In this document: piece after piece, positions 17,714-26,163 of the stretch
Layout of the letters: each line of letters opens with the position of its first letter
Numbering within the stretch: the stretch's first letter is position 1
NCBI RefSeq assembly: GCF_014196295.1
Contig: NZ_JACIDK010000002.1
Coordinates: 911,768-975,767, forward strand
Length of the DNA: 64,000 bases
Source of the DNA: Phenylobacterium haematophilum
GTDB taxonomy: Bacteria; Pseudomonadota; Alphaproteobacteria; Caulobacterales; Caulobacteraceae
Direction of reading: 5' to 3'
Notes under the pieces: generated by a model
Told to the model about the DNA's origin: nothing
Seen by the model: only the letters and a program-made list of their open reading frames with translations
Database searches by the model: none
Position numbers and translations under genes: made by a program

Positions 17714-18354
17714 TCGGCGGGGCGGGCCTCGCGCCACATCGCCCACATTTCGGGCGCGTCTGGCCGGGCCTTCAGCACCTCGACCACTTCGAATCCGTGA
17801 CGGCGGTAGAGCGGGACGTTGGCCGGGCTGGAGCTTTCGAGATAGGCCGGCAGGCCCTTGGCGTCGACGCGGGCGAGGCCCGCCGCCAGCATCCGCGAGC
17901 CGACCCCCAGGCCCTGGGCCTCCGGCCGAACGCCGAGGAACCAGAGATAGGCGTGGGGCGGGGTCTTCGGGTGGTGGGCGTCCATCATCCGCCGCATGGC
18001 CGACATCCGCGAGAGACGGGCGATGCCGGTCGCACCGATGATCCGGGGCAGGGCGCGCAGCTCCTGCAGGAACGGCGTCGGACCGAGGCTCTCGGACGGC
18101 AGCCAGATCGAGGCCGCGCCGCCGGAGGCCGGGCGGAACACTTCGCCGTCGGTCAAGCCCATGGCGATCAGCACTTGGAAGAGCTTCAGACGTGCGGAGT
18201 CGTGCCTGGCGTCGGCGCGCAGAAACCAATTGAAGACCGGATCGGTGGAGAAGGCGGCGGAAAGATCCTGGGCGACGGCGCCGATGTCGCCCATGACGGC
18301 GGCGACCGGGGCCTCGGCCCCCCTGCGCAGTTCCAGGATCTCCGCTTCGGTCAT
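17710..18354 (-). CDS. GNAT-family N-acetyltransferase
   Basis: A 214-aa enzyme. The acetyl-CoA site is AYLWFLGVRPEAQGLGVGSRM (Q-x-x-G-x-G loop), with PAYLESSSPANVPLYRRHGF as the C-terminal GNAT strand-helix. The substrate is not predictable. Start and stop overlap coq7 and the DUF1294 gene by four bases each. Confidence 0.88.
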   Translation of the reverse strand: MTEAEILELRRGAEAPVAAVMGDIGAVAQDLSAAFSTDPVFNWFLRADARHDSARLKLFQVLIAMGLTDGEVFRPASGGAASIWLPSESLGPTPFLQELRALPRIIGATGIARLSRMSAMRRMMDAHHPKTPPHAYLWFLGVRPEAQGLGVGSRMLAAGLARVDAKGLPAYLESSSPANVPLYRRHGFEVVEVLKARPDAPEMWAMWREARPAE

Positions 18355-18914
18355 AGCTTCTCGCTGATCTTGATGGCCGTGCGGCAGCCGGCGCGGATCA
18401 CGGCCGCCAGTAGCGGATAGCCGGGCGCCTCGCGGGCGCCTTCTTCCAGGGCGTGGTCGCGGTGCGCGATCTCCTCGTCGCGGAACTTGGCCAGTTCGGC
18501 GGCGAGTTCGGGTTCGCGATTCTCTAGCTCGGCGATCTGCGAGGCGTAGTGGCGCTCGATCACGTCCTCGACCGCCTCGGTGCAGGCGTGGGCGGCCTTC
18601 TCGCCGAGCAGCGCGGTGCCGGCGCCCAGCGCGAAGCCGGCCACCCGCCAGAGCGGCGCCATGGCCGTCGGCCGCACCTTGTGCTCGTTCAGCAGCTTGT
18701 CGAAGCGCTGGAGGTGGTCGATCTCGTCCTTTTCCATCTCGGCGAGCTGGCCGGAGATCCGCTCGCGGCCCTTGCCGGCGCGCAGCACGGCCAGCTGGCC
18801 GCGATAGATGTGCACGGCGCCCAGTTCGCCGGCGTGGTCAACGCGCAGGATCTCGGCCAGCCGGCCGCTCATTGCGCCGGCGCCGGGACGCGGGGGGATC
18901 GGCTTGTCGCTCAT
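18351..18914 (-). CDS. coq7: Ubiquinone hydroxylase Coq7/UbiF type
   Basis: A 187-aa di-iron hydroxylase for the last ring hydroxylation in ubiquinone biosynthesis. Two-helix iron-ligand repeats are seen: ILRVDHAGELGAVHIYRGQ and EMEKDEIDHLQRF, then E(A)VEDVIERHYASQI and FRDEEIAHRDHALEEGA. The start MSDKPIPPRPG at 18914 is chosen because the longer frame reads through dsbB. The gene overlaps dsbB upstream and GNAT downstream. Confidence 0.92.
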   Translation of the reverse strand: MSDKPIPPRPGAGAMSGRLAEILRVDHAGELGAVHIYRGQLAVLRAGKGRERISGQLAEMEKDEIDHLQRFDKLLNEHKVRPTAMAPLWRVAGFALGAGTALLGEKAAHACTEAVEDVIERHYASQIAELENREPELAAELAKFRDEEIAHRDHALEEGAREAPGYPLLAAVIRAGCRTAIKISEKL

Positions 18915-19429
18915 GACAGCTTCCTTCTTTCGTGACGCACGGCCAGCAAGCTGAGCACGGTCAGGCCCAGCGAGGCCAGGGCGTTCCAGCCGGCCATCGA
19001 CAGGCCCAGAAACACCCAGGCGGCCTTGTCGCAGGCCGGCGGCGCGATCTTGGCGCCGCCCAGCAGGTCGGCCATCTGGCCGGCGCTGACGCTTCCGCCG
19101 CCGCCCGAACAGGCGGTCGGGCCGGGCCACCACTTCCACTCGACGCCCGAATGGTAGACCGCCAGGCCGACGCCGAAGGCGAACACCGCCGCCAGGGCGG
19201 CGTCGAACACCCAGCGCCAACGGGCGCCGGCCCGCATCCGGGTGACCAGCATGCCGGCCAGGGCCAATCCAGCCGCGACCCAATAGACCTCCCGCGCCCG
19301 CAGGCAGAGGGCGCAAGGCGCCAGGCCGCCGAAGGTCTCGAACGCGTGGGCGGTCGCCAGCATCGCCAGCGAGGCGACCAGCGCGGTCAGCCGCCAGCGT
19401 TCGAGGAAGGGTTTAAGCAACGCGCTCAT
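18911..19429 (-). CDS. dsbB: Disulfide bond formation protein B
   Basis: A 172-aa inner-membrane quinone oxidoreductase that reoxidises DsbA. Four helices are present, with Cys pairs CALC (residues 39-42) and Cys106/Cys132 in the periplasmic loop (PTACSGGGG ... PPACDKAAW). The length is normal. It is coupled to coq7, which makes the quinone that DsbB uses, so co-transcription is biochemically sensible. Confidence 0.9.
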   Translation of the reverse strand: MSALLKPFLERWRLTALVASLAMLATAHAFETFGGLAPCALCLRAREVYWVAAGLALAGMLVTRMRAGARWRWVFDAALAAVFAFGVGLAVYHSGVEWKWWPGPTACSGGGGSVSAGQMADLLGGAKIAPPACDKAAWVFLGLSMAGWNALASLGLTVLSLLAVRHERRKLS

Positions 19430-19469
19430 CGGCGGGATAAGACCTCAAAAGCTTCACCGCCCCAAGCGA

Positions 19470-20048
19470 TCAGATGAGCACCTTGAGCACGACGATCAAG
19501 CCGACCAGCGCGATCAGGCCGAGCGTGCCGTAGAGGGCGATGCGCTTTTCGAACTCGGCGAGCATGGCCGGGCCGAAGTACTTCAGGATCGCGGCGACCG
19601 CGAAGAACCGCAGGCCGCGGGTCAGGATCGACGCCCAGATGAAGGTGACCAGCGAGAACTGCGCCAGGCCGGCGGTGATGGTCACCAGCTTGTAGGGGAT
19701 CGGGGTCGCGCCCTTGATCAGGATCACCCACAGGCCCCAGTCAGCGAACCACTTCTCGAATGCCGCCTTGCCGTCCGGGTGGCCCATCAGGCTCAGCAGC
19801 CACATGCCGACCGGCTCTAGATAGAAGCCGATGGCGTAGCCGAGCAGCCCGCCCACCACCGAGGCGGCGGTGCAGATTCCGGCATAGACGAAGGCCCGAT
19901 CGGGCCGCGCCAGCACCATCGGCGCCAACATCACGTCCGGCGGGATCGGGAAGAACGAGCTTTCGGCGAAGGAGACGACCGCCAGGCTCGCAGGGGCGTG
20001 GCGGGAACCGGCCAAGCCCATGACCCAGTCGTACAATTTGCGAAACAT
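19470..20048 (-). CDS. YqaA/VTT-domain membrane protein
   Basis: A 192-aa DedA-superfamily (VTT) protein. SSFFPIPPDVMLAPMVLA, the GGLLGYAIGF helix and GATPIPYKLVTITAGL are the conserved YqaA motifs. Such proteins are thought to move lipids across the inner membrane or support envelope stability. ATG 20048 is used; the frame upstream to 21782 is antisense over the asparaginase gene. Confidence 0.88.
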   Translation of the reverse strand: MFRKLYDWVMGLAGSRHAPASLAVVSFAESSFFPIPPDVMLAPMVLARPDRAFVYAGICTAASVVGGLLGYAIGFYLEPVGMWLLSLMGHPDGKAAFEKWFADWGLWVILIKGATPIPYKLVTITAGLAQFSLVTFIWASILTRGLRFFAVAAILKYFGPAMLAEFEKRIALYGTLGLIALVGLIVVLKVLI

Positions 20049-20183
20049 GCTGATCCGGCCCGACGTTCGCCGTCTAGCTAGCAGGCCGATGGGCGCTTGT
20101 CTCGGCCCGCACGCTCGGGCAATTCCTCCTCCTGACATGGCCTCCGCCGCAATATGTCTTTCCACGCCCGCCAAGGAGGGACC

Positions 20184-21230
20184 ATGCGCGTCCTCGCTAT
20201 CGCCGCAGCAATCACAGCCCTGATGACCAGCCAGGCCCACGCCGCCCCGCAACCTGCGCCCAAGTGGGCGATCGTCGTGCATGGCGGGGCCGGGGTGATC
20301 GAGCGCAGCCAGCTGACGCCCGAGCAGGAGAAGGCCTACCGAGCGGCCATGACCAAGGTGACGCAGGTCGGCGCCAAGGTGCTGAAGGACGGCGGCAGCG
20401 CCATGGACGCCATCGAGGCGACCATCCACCTGCTGGAGGACGACCCGCTGTTCAACGCCGGCCGCGGGGCGGTGTTCACCGCCGAGGGCCGCAACGAACT
20501 GGACGCTGCGATGATGGACGGCCAGACCCTGCGGGCCGGCGCCGTCGCCGGCGTCACCCGCACCCGCCATCCGATTTCGCTGGCTCGCGCGGTGATGGAT
20601 AAGTCGCCGCACGTGATGATGATCGGGTCCGGCGCCGACGCCTTCTCCAAGGCCCAGGGCCTGGAGCAGGTCGACCCGAGCTACTTCTTCACCGAGCGCC
20701 GGTGGAAGAGCCTGGAGAGCTTCCTGAAGGCCAATAGTCTGCCGATCCCGCGCAAGCCGGTCGGCGGCGCGCCCGATCCGGCCCAGGGCCTGGCCCACGA
20801 CGAGGGCAAGAAGGGCACGGTGGGCGTCGTCGCATTGGACAGCCATGGCAACGTCGCGGCCGGCACCTCCACCGGCGGCACGACGGGCAAGCGCTTGGGC
20901 CGGGTGGGCGATGCGCCGATCATCGGCGCGGGCACCTACGCCTCGAACCAGTCGTGCGCGGTCTCGGCGACGGGGACCGGCGAGTACTTCATCCGCCTCA
21001 CCGTGGCCCGCGACGTCTGCGCCCTGGTCGAGCTGAAGGGCATGAGCCTGCAGGCCGCCGCCGACGAGGTGATCCAGAAGCAGCTCACCGCCCTCGGCGG
21101 CGACGGCGGCGTCATCGCCGTGGCGCCCGACGGCCAGATCGCCTGGAGCTACAACACCTCGGGCATGTATCGGGCCAGCGCCGCCGAAGGCCGCGCGCTG
21201 ACGGTGGGCATCTACAAGGACGAGCCCTAA
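20184..21230 (+). CDS. Secreted isoaspartyl peptidase/L-asparaginase (Ntn hydrolase)
   Basis: A 348-aa plant-type asparaginase. The signal peptide ends AHA. WAIVVHGGAGVIE is the N-terminal family motif, FNAGRGAVFTAEG follows, and the self-cleavage site is before the Thr in KKGTVGVVALD, generating the Thr nucleophile. GNVAAGTSTGGTTGKRLGRVGD is the substrate-loop region. AAGGAGG lies just before ATG 20184. It probably hydrolyses isoaspartyl dipeptides in the periplasm. Confidence 0.92.
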   Translation: MRVLAIAAAITALMTSQAHAAPQPAPKWAIVVHGGAGVIERSQLTPEQEKAYRAAMTKVTQVGAKVLKDGGSAMDAIEATIHLLEDDPLFNAGRGAVFTAEGRNELDAAMMDGQTLRAGAVAGVTRTRHPISLARAVMDKSPHVMMIGSGADAFSKAQGLEQVDPSYFFTERRWKSLESFLKANSLPIPRKPVGGAPDPAQGLAHDEGKKGTVGVVALDSHGNVAAGTSTGGTTGKRLGRVGDAPIIGAGTYASNQSCAVSATGTGEYFIRLTVARDVCALVELKGMSLQAAADEVIQKQLTALGGDGGVIAVAPDGQIAWSYNTSGMYRASAAEGRALTVGIYKDEP

Positions 21231-21239
21231 GTTAGGGGC

Positions 21240-21515
21240 ATGGCCCATATCGATCCGCAACTCGACCTGACCGAAGCCGCCGAAGAGGAAATGGAGCGCG
21301 CCTGCTCGCTGGGCCGGCGCGACATGGCCGCCTGCACGCCCTGGGGCGACACCTACGAGGGTTACACTCCGGCCGGTCGGGATGTGTGCTTCGAGCGCAA
21401 TTATTTGTGGGTCGGCGAGCCGGGCGGAGACATCTGCGTCGAGGTCGTGGTCTACTTCCCCGAAGCCTACGAAAGCGGCGTGCGCGTGACACGTACGGTG
21501 GGCCGGGAGGAATGA
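21240..21515 (+). CDS. Conserved-looking hypothetical protein
   Basis: A 91-aa acidic protein with GGDICVEVVVYFPEAYESGVRV near the C-terminus and three cysteines; no membrane segment. It begins nine bases after the peptidase stop and is contiguous with the fumarylacetoacetase-like gene, so it is probably in the same transcript. No family recognised. Confidence 0.6.
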   Translation: MAHIDPQLDLTEAAEEEMERACSLGRRDMAACTPWGDTYEGYTPAGRDVCFERNYLWVGEPGGDICVEVVVYFPEAYESGVRVTRTVGREE

Positions 21516-22523
21516 ATGAAGCTCGCCTCTCTGAAGGGGGGACGTGACGGCCGTCTGGTCGTCGTCTCGCAGGATCTCGCCTGGTGCGCCGATGCGAGCG
21601 CCATCGCCCCGACCTTGCAGGCCGCCCTCGATGACTGGGAGACCGCCGAGCCGCTGCTGCGCGGCCTGGCCGAGAGCCTGGAGCACGGCTCGATCCCGCG
21701 TGAAAGGTTCCACGAGCACGAGGCCGCCAGTCCCCTGCCGCGGGCGTATCAGTGGGCCGACGGCTCGGCCTACGTGAACCACGTTGCGCTGGTGCGAAAA
21801 GCCCGCGCCGCCGACATGCCCGACAGCTTCTGGACCGACCCCCTGATGTACCAGGGCGGCTCCGACGGGTTCCTGGGCCCGCGCGACCCGATCCCACTGG
21901 CGGACGAGGCCTGGGGTTGCGACATGGAGGGGGAGATCGCGGTCGTGACCGGCGACGTGCCGCTAGGCGCCAGCCGCGAGCAGGCGCTCGCGGCGATCCG
22001 GCTGGTGATGCTCTGCAACGACGTCTCGCTGCGTAATCTGATCCCGGGCGAGATCGGCAAGGGCTTCGGGTTCTTCCAGTCCAAGCCGGCCTCGGCCTTC
22101 TCGCCGGTGGCGGTGACGCCCGACGCGTTGGGCGAGGCCTGGAAGGACGGCAAGCTGCATGGCGCGCTGGAGGTCGAGCTGAACGGCGCGCCGCTGGGCG
22201 CCGCGGACGCCGGCGTCGACATGACTTTCGATTTCGGGACGCTGATCGCCCACGCGGCCAGGACCCGCGCCCTGGGAGCGGGCACGATCATCGGATCGGG
22301 CACCGTGTCGAATCGCGGGCCGGACGGCGGTCCAGGAAAAACGATCGCCGAAGGCGGAGTCGGCTACTCCTGCCTCGCCGAGTTGCGCACCGTCGAAACC
22401 CTCGCCCAAGGCGAGCCCAAGACGCCGTTCCTGAAGGCTGGCGACGAGGTGCGCATTGAGATGCGCGACGCGCGTCGGCATTCCATCTTCGGAGCGATCG
22501 AACAGCGCGTGGCGGCGTCATGA
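21516..22523 (+). CDS. Fumarylacetoacetate hydrolase-family protein
   Basis: A 335-aa FAH-fold enzyme. CDMEGEIAVVTGDVP carries metal-ligand acidic residues, SLRNLIPGEI and GFGFFQSKPASAFSPVAVTP are the active-site lysine region, and IIGSGTVSNRG is the conserved glycine-rich loop. True FahA ends phenylalanine/tyrosine catabolism; related enzymes act on other beta-diketones. Pairing with MarR suggests regulated aromatic breakdown. Confidence 0.87.
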   Translation: MKLASLKGGRDGRLVVVSQDLAWCADASAIAPTLQAALDDWETAEPLLRGLAESLEHGSIPRERFHEHEAASPLPRAYQWADGSAYVNHVALVRKARAADMPDSFWTDPLMYQGGSDGFLGPRDPIPLADEAWGCDMEGEIAVVTGDVPLGASREQALAAIRLVMLCNDVSLRNLIPGEIGKGFGFFQSKPASAFSPVAVTPDALGEAWKDGKLHGALEVELNGAPLGAADAGVDMTFDFGTLIAHAARTRALGAGTIIGSGTVSNRGPDGGPGKTIAEGGVGYSCLAELRTVETLAQGEPKTPFLKAGDEVRIEMRDARRHSIFGAIEQRVAAS

Positions 22524-23041
22524 TCGGACCATCCCATATCGTCGAGGACGACCAGGCGGCGACGTCCCTGCAGCTCGACTCCTATCTGCCCTACCGCCTA
22601 TCGGTGGCCTCGAACGCGGTCAGCGGCCTGATCGCCCGGGCCTACGAGGACCGCTTCGCGCTCAGCGTGCCGCAATGGCGGCTGATGTGCGTGCTGGCCG
22701 AGGACGGCGGCCTGACCCAGCGCGAGATCGTCGCCCGCACGGTCATGGACAAGGTGACGGTCAGCCGCGCGGCGCGCGGCCTTGCCGGCCGGCGGCTGAT
22801 CGCGCGTTCGGAAAACGAGTCCGACGGCCGCTCGCACGTCCTGACGCTGACCGACGGGGGGCGGCGGCTGCACGCTGAGATCGCGCCGCTGGCGCTGGCC
22901 TATGAGGCGGCGTTGATCTGCGGGCTCGCGCCGGCCGAGGTCGCCCAGCTCAAGCGCCTGCTGGCGCGCCTGCAGCACGCGGCCGGAACCCTGGCAGGCG
23001 GCGCGCCGCCGCTGGCCGATCCCGGGTTGGGCGTTCGTTGA
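22520..23041 (+). CDS. MarR-family transcriptional regulator
   Basis: A 173-aa winged-helix protein. GLTQREIVARTVMDKVTVSRA is the recognition helix pair, with the wing in RRLIARSENESDGRS. Its start overlaps the FAH gene stop, so it is co-transcribed and probably responds to a related aromatic acid. Confidence 0.88.
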   Translation: MIGPSHIVEDDQAATSLQLDSYLPYRLSVASNAVSGLIARAYEDRFALSVPQWRLMCVLAEDGGLTQREIVARTVMDKVTVSRAARGLAGRRLIARSENESDGRSHVLTLTDGGRRLHAEIAPLALAYEAALICGLAPAEVAQLKRLLARLQHAAGTLAGGAPPLADPGLGVR

Positions 23042-23042
23042 C

Positions 23043-23351
23043 CTAGTGCGCGGTGGCGGCCTTCAGGCCCCAGCGGTGCGACCCCTCGCCGAAGCGAAGG
23101 TGGAAGCCGTAGAGCGCGCGGCGCGCCTCGTCGCGCCAGATCTCCTCGAAGGAGACGATCACGGCGCTTTCGAAGTCTTCCGGGATGTTCTTCACATCGA
23201 CCCCAACCTCGCGCGCGACGTTGGCGATCACGTCGCGACGGTGGGCTTCGCCACCGAAGTACAGAAGGGTCTCGCGGATGCGCTCGACGAGATGTTCGCT
23301 CGTCGGGCGTTTGGCGGCCTTGCGCCGCGGTTGCTTGAGAGTTTGGTCCAT
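23043..23351 (-). CDS. Hypothetical protein
   Basis: A 102-aa soluble protein with a basic N-terminus and two helical segments (EHLVERIRETLLYFGGEAHR). ATG 23351 follows GGTGGGGA and is preferred to the GTG at 23363. It is convergent with marR and no family is recognised. Confidence 0.6.
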   Translation of the reverse strand: MDQTLKQPRRKAAKRPTSEHLVERIRETLLYFGGEAHRRDVIANVAREVGVDVKNIPEDFESAVIVSFEEIWRDEARRALYGFHLRFGEGSHRWGLKAATAH

Positions 23352-23443
23352 TCTAGTCCCCACCCAATGATGGAACGCTAGAACCGCCGGTTTATCGGAG
23401 GGTTAATGGGCGTGATTAATATCGCCTTCAGGTTGCGGCGGCG

Positions 23444-25315
23444 TCAGCCGCCCCCGAGCGCCACGGCCGTGCGGTAGACGATGAACGAGGCGGTGTAGGC
23501 CAGCGTCACCATGTAGACGAACATCACGGTCGGCCAGACCCAGCTGTTGGTCTCGCGCTTCACCACGCCCAGCGTCGGGGCGCATTGCGGCGCAAAGACG
23601 TACCAGGCCAGGAACGACAGGCCGGTGGCCAGCGACCAGTGGTGCGACAGCGTGGTGGCCAGGGCGCCGATATTGTTCTCGGCGTCGCCGACGGCGTAGA
23701 CGGTGCCGAGCGTGGCGACCGCCACCTCGCGCGCGGCCATGCCGGGGATCAGGGCGATCGACATCTGCCAGTTGAACCCGATCGGGGCCAGCAGCGGCTG
23801 GATGAAGTTCCCGATGATGCCGGCGAAGCTGTAATCGATAGCCGGCTCCGTCGCCCCTTCCGGCGGATAGGGGAAGGTCGACAGCACCCAGATCAGGATC
23901 ATCATCGGCAGGATGATGCGACCTGCGCGGTTGATGAAGATCTGCGCGCGGACCAGCAGGTTGCGCAGCACGCTCTTCGGCTCCGGCAGCTTGTAGGTCG
24001 GCAGCTCCATCAGGAACGGCTCGACCGTGCTGCGCCAGAAGAACCGGCGGGTCACGAAGGACACCAGCAGAGCGCTGACGATGCCGGTGGCGTAGAGGCC
24101 GAACATCACCAGCCCCTGCAGGCTGAAAAGGCCCCAGACCTGAGTGTTCGGGATGAACGCGCCAATGATCAAGGTATAGACCGGGATGCGCGCCGAGCAC
24201 GTCATCAGCGGGGCCACCAGGATGGTGGTGATCCGGTCCGGCTTGGAGTCGATCACCCGCGTCGACATGATCCCCGGGATCGCGCAGGCGAACGAGGACA
24301 GCAGCGGGATGAAGGCGCGGCCGTGCAGGCCCGCCCCGCCCATGATCTTGTCCATCAGGAACGCGGCCCGGGCCATGTAGCCCAGGTCTTCCAGCAGGAT
24401 GATGAAGAAGAACAGGATCAGGATCTGCGGCAGGAAGACCAGCACGCTGCCGACGCCGGCGATCAGCCCGTCGGCCACCAGGCTTTGGAGCAATTCGTTG
24501 GGAATGTATTGTGCGACCGCCGCGCCCAGCCATCCGAACAGCGCCTCGATGCCGTCCATGGCCGGACCGGCCCAGGTGAACACGGCCTGGAACATCAGGA
24601 ACAGCAGGCCGAACAGGATCGCCAGGCCGGCGACCGGGTGCAGCAGCACGGAGTCGATGCGGCCGGTCCAGGTGTCGGGATGCTCGGGCGGGCGGACATA
24701 GGTCCGCACGATGCGCTGGGCTTCGGCGTGGGCCTTGCGGATCTCGGCGGCGTTGGGCTCGCGCCAGACGTTCTCGCCGCCCAGATGGCCGGCCGCAACC
24801 AGGGCGTCGACTTCGTTCAGCAAGTCCTCGATGCCGCGCTTGCGGGTGGCGACGGTGGTGACGATCGGGGCGCCGATCTCGCGCGACAGCCCTTCGAGGT
24901 CGATGCGCAGGCCCTGGCGCTGGGCGATGTCGTACATGTTGAGCGCCAGCACCATCGGACGCCCGACCTGCTTCAGCTCCATCGCCAGGCGCAGCACCAG
25001 ACGCAGGTTGGTGGCGTCGGCGACGCAGACGACGATCTCGGGCGGCACTTCGCCTGCCAGGCGGCCGAGCACCGCGTCGCGGGTCACCGCTTCATCCGGG
25101 CTGCGCGCGCGCAGCGAGTAGGTGCCGGGCAGGTCCAGCACCATCAGCTGGCGGCCGGCGGGCGAGGTGACCACGCCCTGCTTACGTTCGACCGTGACGC
25201 CCGCGTAGTTGGCGACCTTCTGGCGGGCGCCGGTCAGGGCGTTGAAGAGGGCGGTCTTGCCGGAGTTCGGATTGCCGACCAGGGCGATGCGGGCGGGGGA
25301 CAGGGTCTCGCTCAT
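23444..25315 (-). CDS. feoB: Ferrous iron transporter FeoB
   Basis: A 623-aa protein. The N-terminal G domain has GNPNSGKTALFNALTG (G1), GVTVERKQG (G2), DLPGTYSL (G3) and NMYD (G4). The C-terminal membrane domain holds two gate motifs, including IPLLSSFACAIPGIMSTRV and APQCAPTLGVVKRET. It is at the shorter end of the FeoB range because the helical spacer is brief. The start overlaps the feoA stop. Confidence 0.93.
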   Translation of the reverse strand: MSETLSPARIALVGNPNSGKTALFNALTGARQKVANYAGVTVERKQGVVTSPAGRQLMVLDLPGTYSLRARSPDEAVTRDAVLGRLAGEVPPEIVVCVADATNLRLVLRLAMELKQVGRPMVLALNMYDIAQRQGLRIDLEGLSREIGAPIVTTVATRKRGIEDLLNEVDALVAAGHLGGENVWREPNAAEIRKAHAEAQRIVRTYVRPPEHPDTWTGRIDSVLLHPVAGLAILFGLLFLMFQAVFTWAGPAMDGIEALFGWLGAAVAQYIPNELLQSLVADGLIAGVGSVLVFLPQILILFFFIILLEDLGYMARAAFLMDKIMGGAGLHGRAFIPLLSSFACAIPGIMSTRVIDSKPDRITTILVAPLMTCSARIPVYTLIIGAFIPNTQVWGLFSLQGLVMFGLYATGIVSALLVSFVTRRFFWRSTVEPFLMELPTYKLPEPKSVLRNLLVRAQIFINRAGRIILPMMILIWVLSTFPYPPEGATEPAIDYSFAGIIGNFIQPLLAPIGFNWQMSIALIPGMAAREVAVATLGTVYAVGDAENNIGALATTLSHHWSLATGLSFLAWYVFAPQCAPTLGVVKRETNSWVWPTVMFVYMVTLAYTASFIVYRTAVALGGG

Positions 25316-25638
25316 GGCGCGGGCTTGCCCAGCAGCACATAGACGTCCTCGGCGTCGCGGCGGCGCAGCGCCACGCGCATGTCGTCGAGACGCACGGCGA
25401 TCGGATCGCGGCCGATGGCGCCTTCGTGGATGACTTCGATGTTCGCGCCTTCGACAAAGCCGAACTCGAGCAGACGCCGCTGCAGTTCCTCGACGCCGAC
25501 GCCGTGCGCGGTCGAGCTGTGCTCGGCGCGGACTTCCAGGATCACGCCCGCATCCCCCACTGACGCCTCGCTCAGGCGCACGACGACGCCCTCCGTGGCG
25601 GCTCCAGCGGCCCCCGGCCGGGTCGAGATAGTGTTCAT
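25312..25638 (-). CDS. feoA: Ferrous iron transport protein A
   Basis: A 108-aa protein with an SH3-like FeoA domain (LLEFGFVEGANIEVIHEGAIG, RDPIAVRLDDMRVALRR), which stimulates FeoB. The start MNTISTRPG at 25638 is preferred; the frame to 25800 runs through the Fur box and a tRNA fragment. It is first in the feoAB operon. Confidence 0.88.
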   Translation of the reverse strand: MNTISTRPGAAGAATEGVVVRLSEASVGDAGVILEVRAEHSSTAHGVGVEELQRRLLEFGFVEGANIEVIHEGAIGRDPIAVRLDDMRVALRRRDAEDVYVLLGKPAP

Positions 25639-25662
25639 CCAGAAATCCCTACGCGCACTCTT

Positions 25663-25681
25663 GAGAATGATTATCATTTTG
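25663..25681 (-). promoter_or_regulatory. Fur box
   Basis: On the minus strand this reads CAAAATGATAATCATTCTC. By eye it matches the consensus GATAATGATAATCATTATC at 16 of 19 positions, with an intact ATGATAATCATT core. It lies 25 bases before feoA, so iron-Fur repression of feoAB is expected. Confidence 0.85.
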
Positions 25682-25800
25682 GCGTGGCCGCGTCGAGAGC
25701 TTAACCGACTGCTGTGGGCAGGATCGGCGTATGCGTTGCGCCGGCGTCGCGCGGCTAGCCTTCGCGGCCGGCGCTTGATAAACGGATCGCCCTCACGCAT

Positions 25801-25839
25801 GCGGGCGTGGTGAAACTGGTAGACGCGCCGGACTCAAAA
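25801..25839 (+). pseudogene. tRNA-Leu 5' half, broken at the anticodon loop
   Basis: GCGGGCGTGGTGAAACTGGT is followed by the D-arm and the 5' anticodon stem CCGGA with loop CTCAAAA. The next bases (GGCGATG) no longer pair. The first 39 bases match the intact tRNA-Leu at 33885 except for two positions, and an upstream element (GCTTGATAAA..., about 30 bp) is also shared. No 3' half follows, so this copy cannot make a tRNA. It is the probable integration site of the island. Confidence 0.8.
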
Positions 25840-25944
25840 GGCGATGTCTTCAGGAAAATGCTTTAAAATCAAACATTTATGCGGAATTTGGCATTTCACA
25901 TGTCTTGCACATGTTGCCGCTTTTCGCGGCCTGATCGGCTCAAG

Positions 25945-26001
25945 GTCCGATAAGCGGGCGCAGAAGTCCGATAATCCGCCGCTGCGTCTCTCGTATCGGA
26001 C
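25945..26001. promoter_or_regulatory. Repeated GTCCGATAA motifs before the integrase
   Basis: GTCCGATAA occurs twice in direct orientation (25945-25953 and 25966-25974), 21 bp apart, and once inverted as TATCGGAC (25994-26001). Regular two-turn spacing upstream of a tyrosine recombinase suggests arm-type recombinase or excisionase sites, or an operator controlling it. Confidence 0.5.
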
Positions 26002-26163
26002 TTTTCGACGCATAAGTGCTTGGCAGGAAACAGGCTGGCTTGAGCGAGCGCTTGCACAGTTTGTTGCACATGGCCGTTCGGCCGGGCGCCGAGCCGTAGG
26101 CTTACGCGCCCGGCCTCTCGATCGAGCCGCGGTAGACCTGTTCGTTCGTCGGAGGGCAGGTCG

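Noticed and set aside
20048-21782. A long N-terminal extension of the YqaA-family protein
   Set aside because: It is antisense to the asparaginase gene; the real start with a clear membrane domain is at 20048.
25945-26001. A CRISPR array at the spaced GTCCGATAA motifs
   Set aside because: The repeats are only 9 bp, one is inverted, and no spacer pattern or cas genes are present.
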